From IMCC26207 sp044357715 (lineage in GTDB: Bacteria > Actinomycetota > Acidimicrobiia > Acidimicrobiales > Microtrichaceae), in assembly GCA_044357715.1 (NCBI GenBank), contig JBIKPA010000170.1, positions 1 through 6,319 on the forward strand: a DNA stretch of 6,319 bases, written 5' to 3'. The notes under the pieces are model-generated. The model had not been told where the DNA came from. It made no database searches and saw nothing but the letters and a program-made list of their open reading frames with translations. Of this stretch, positions 5,556 through 6,319 are shown in pieces. The position numbers and the translations under genes are program-made. Positions within the stretch are counted from its first letter, which is position 1, and every line of letters starts with the position of its first letter.

Positions 5556-5618
5556 ATGGGTTTGCTAGACAATGCTAAGGATCTCGTAAAGGCCAAGGAT
5601 GCCGTAGAGGGCATCTGA
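5556..5618 (+). CDS. Possible 20-residue microprotein or antitoxin remnant
   Basis: ATG to TGA encodes 20 residues beginning MGLLDNAKDLVKAKD, a small amphipathic, lysine- and aspartate-rich helix. The start resembles the N-terminus of the small actinobacterial antitoxin-like proteins of the MT0933/Rv0909 type (M-G-x-x-D-x-A-K-x-L-V), which are usually about 60-90 residues. Reading past the stop, or in the other two frames, gives nothing like the rest of that family. It is therefore either a true microprotein or a cut-off relic. In its favour are the well-placed GAGGAA and the family-like sequence; against it are the length and the lack of a toxin partner in the window. Its last codons form a hairpin (5597-5616). 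Confidence 0.45.
   Translation: MGLLDNAKDLVKAKDAVEGI
5597..5616 (+). repeat. Stem-loop at the end of the small ORF
   Basis: GATGCC (5598-5603) and GGCATC (5610-5615) pair perfectly around a 6-base loop, and G5597 with T5616 adds a wobble pair. It covers the last six codons and the first stop base. It may slow ribosomes, protect the RNA end, or simply reflect codon choice. Confidence 0.4.
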
Positions 5619-5628
5619 CACTCTGGGT

Positions 5629-5650
5629 GTGAACTGCACGAGCAGTTCGC
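5629..5650. terminator. Hairpin between convergent genes, possible two-way terminator
   Basis: GAACTGC (5631-5637) and GCAGTTC (5642-5648) form a perfect 7-bp stem with a 4-base loop (ACGA), extended by one G-U and one G-C pair to 5629 and 5650. It lies after the small ORF and 6 bases beyond the end of the convergent DUF808 gene. No T-run follows on either strand, so it would be the T-less hairpin type often proposed for actinobacteria, or an RNA 3'-end stabiliser. Confidence 0.5.
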
Positions 5651-5656
5651 CAAATC

Positions 5657-6319
5657 TCAGTGGCTCTGCTCGGTCTTTGGCTTGCCGAAGGGGAGGATCA
5701 TAACTATGCCCACGATCACCGATCCCACGAGTAGGCCAACGACGGCCGAGGCCGCAGTGTTGATGAGCCAAGACAGCACCCCGCCAATACCCGGAACGTC
5801 GAGGACGAGTTTTTCAAGCTCGTGAACTAGATGGTAGGGGCTCGTCCATCCCAGCTCGTCGGCCCCGATGAGCAGGATGTGTCCACCGACCCAGAGCATT
5901 GCAGCAGTTCCGACCACCGAGAGCCCGGTCAGTAGCTTCGGCATGCCGGTCACTAGCTTTCGGCCAACTTGCTGGGCAGTTGGCGACTCGCGTTCGGCGA
6001 GCCGCAGGCCAACATCGTCCATCTTGACGATCAGCGCGACTACTCCGTAGACGATGACAGTAATGAGCACCCCGACAATTGCCAGAATCACTCCGCGTGA
6101 CACCACTGGTTCACTGATGACGTCCTTCAGGGCGATCACCATGATCTCTGCCGAGAGGATGAAGTCGGTGCGAACAGCGCCGCGGACCACGCTTGACTCA
6201 GCGTCTGGCCCAGAGACCACGGCCGGTTCGTCGTGGTCATGGTCATCGTGGCGTAGGGCGTGGATGACCTTGTGAGCTCCCTCGTAGGCCAAGAAACAGC
6301 CTCCGAACATGAGAATGAC
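5657..6319 (-). CDS. DUF808 (YedI-like) inner membrane protein, N-terminus outside window
   Basis: The last 220 residues of a DUF808-family integral membrane protein related to Escherichia coli YedI; function unknown. The frame is open to the right edge, reading VILMFGGCFLAYEGAHKVIHAL, which matches the family's GGAFLCFEG-x-x-K-V-x-H region. The ATG at 6308-6310 is therefore internal, and roughly 80 N-terminal residues are missing. The signature GAVRTDFILSAEI (45-57, counted from that Met) is clear. Hydrophobic segments lie at about 1-13, 50-66, 72-96, 124-150 and 175-207. The loop after the first contains HDDHDHDE (21-28), a histidine/aspartate cluster that might bind metal. The tail PFGKPKTEQSH is basic and likely cytoplasmic. 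It faces the other genes and shares no visible control with them; it is probably a housekeeping-type neighbour. Confidence 0.92.
   Translation of the reverse strand, partial: VILMFGGCFLAYEGAHKVIHALRHDDHDHDEPAVVSGPDAESSVVRGAVRTDFILSAEIMVIALKDVISEPVVSRGVILAIVGVLITVIVYGVVALIVKMDDVGLRLAERESPTAQQVGRKLVTGMPKLLTGLSVVGTAAMLWVGGHILLIGADELGWTSPYHLVHELEKLVLDVPGIGGVLSWLINTAASAVVGLLVGSVIVGIVMILPFGKPKTEQSH

Noticed and set aside
1..6319. tRNA, rRNA, insertion sequence, phage or CRISPR features
   Set aside because: No cloverleaf, rRNA stretch, transposase, terminal repeats or spaced repeat array was seen on reading both strands.

Overview
The window looks like chromosomal DNA of a high-GC actinomycete. The sequence is G+C-rich, gene starts use GTG as well as ATG, neighbouring genes overlap by 4 bases, and one promoter appears to give a leaderless transcript. 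The gene families (arylsulfatase with a long C-terminal half, APH-like phosphotransferase, SnoaL-like protein, TetR regulators, DUF808 protein) are typical of Mycobacterium, Rhodococcus, Nocardioides and Acidimicrobiia. I cannot name a genus.

Layout. Positions 1-3149 (+) hold the 3' part of one operon: the C-terminal part of an arylsulfatase, a TetR-family regulator, an APH/EcKL-like small-molecule kinase and a SnoaL-like (NTF2-fold) protein. Each of these genes overlaps the next by 4 bases (ATGA or GTGA). At 3146-3172, overlapping the SnoaL stop codon, lies a perfect 13-bp tandem repeat whose units each contain a 12-bp palindrome. It is almost certainly an operator. A -10-like box follows at once, and the next gene starts about 7 bases after it. 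This opens a second unit (3182-5459, +): a second TetR regulator, a class I SAM-dependent methyltransferase of the sterol 24-C-methyltransferase (Erg6/SMT) type, and a third TetR regulator.

Positions 5460-5656 carry no long gene. They hold a 20-codon ORF with a good Shine-Dalgarno sequence that could be masked by a hairpin, and several further stem-loops, one of which may be a two-way terminator. On the minus strand (5657-6319), convergent with the rest, is the C-terminal part of a DUF808 (YedI-like) membrane protein.

How the genes may work together (inference). A sulfatase, a kinase with ecdysteroid-kinase-like features, a SnoaL/ketosteroid-isomerase-fold protein and a sterol-methyltransferase-like enzyme would suit the modification or de-conjugation of a sterol, steroid or other polycyclic or isoprenoid alcohol. 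Three unrelated TetR proteins may sense ligands of the pathway. The families are clear from the sequence, but the shared substrate is a hypothesis. The most notable points are the tandem-palindrome operator with its leaderless promoter, the diverged SMT-like methyltransferase, and the structured region around the 20-codon ORF.
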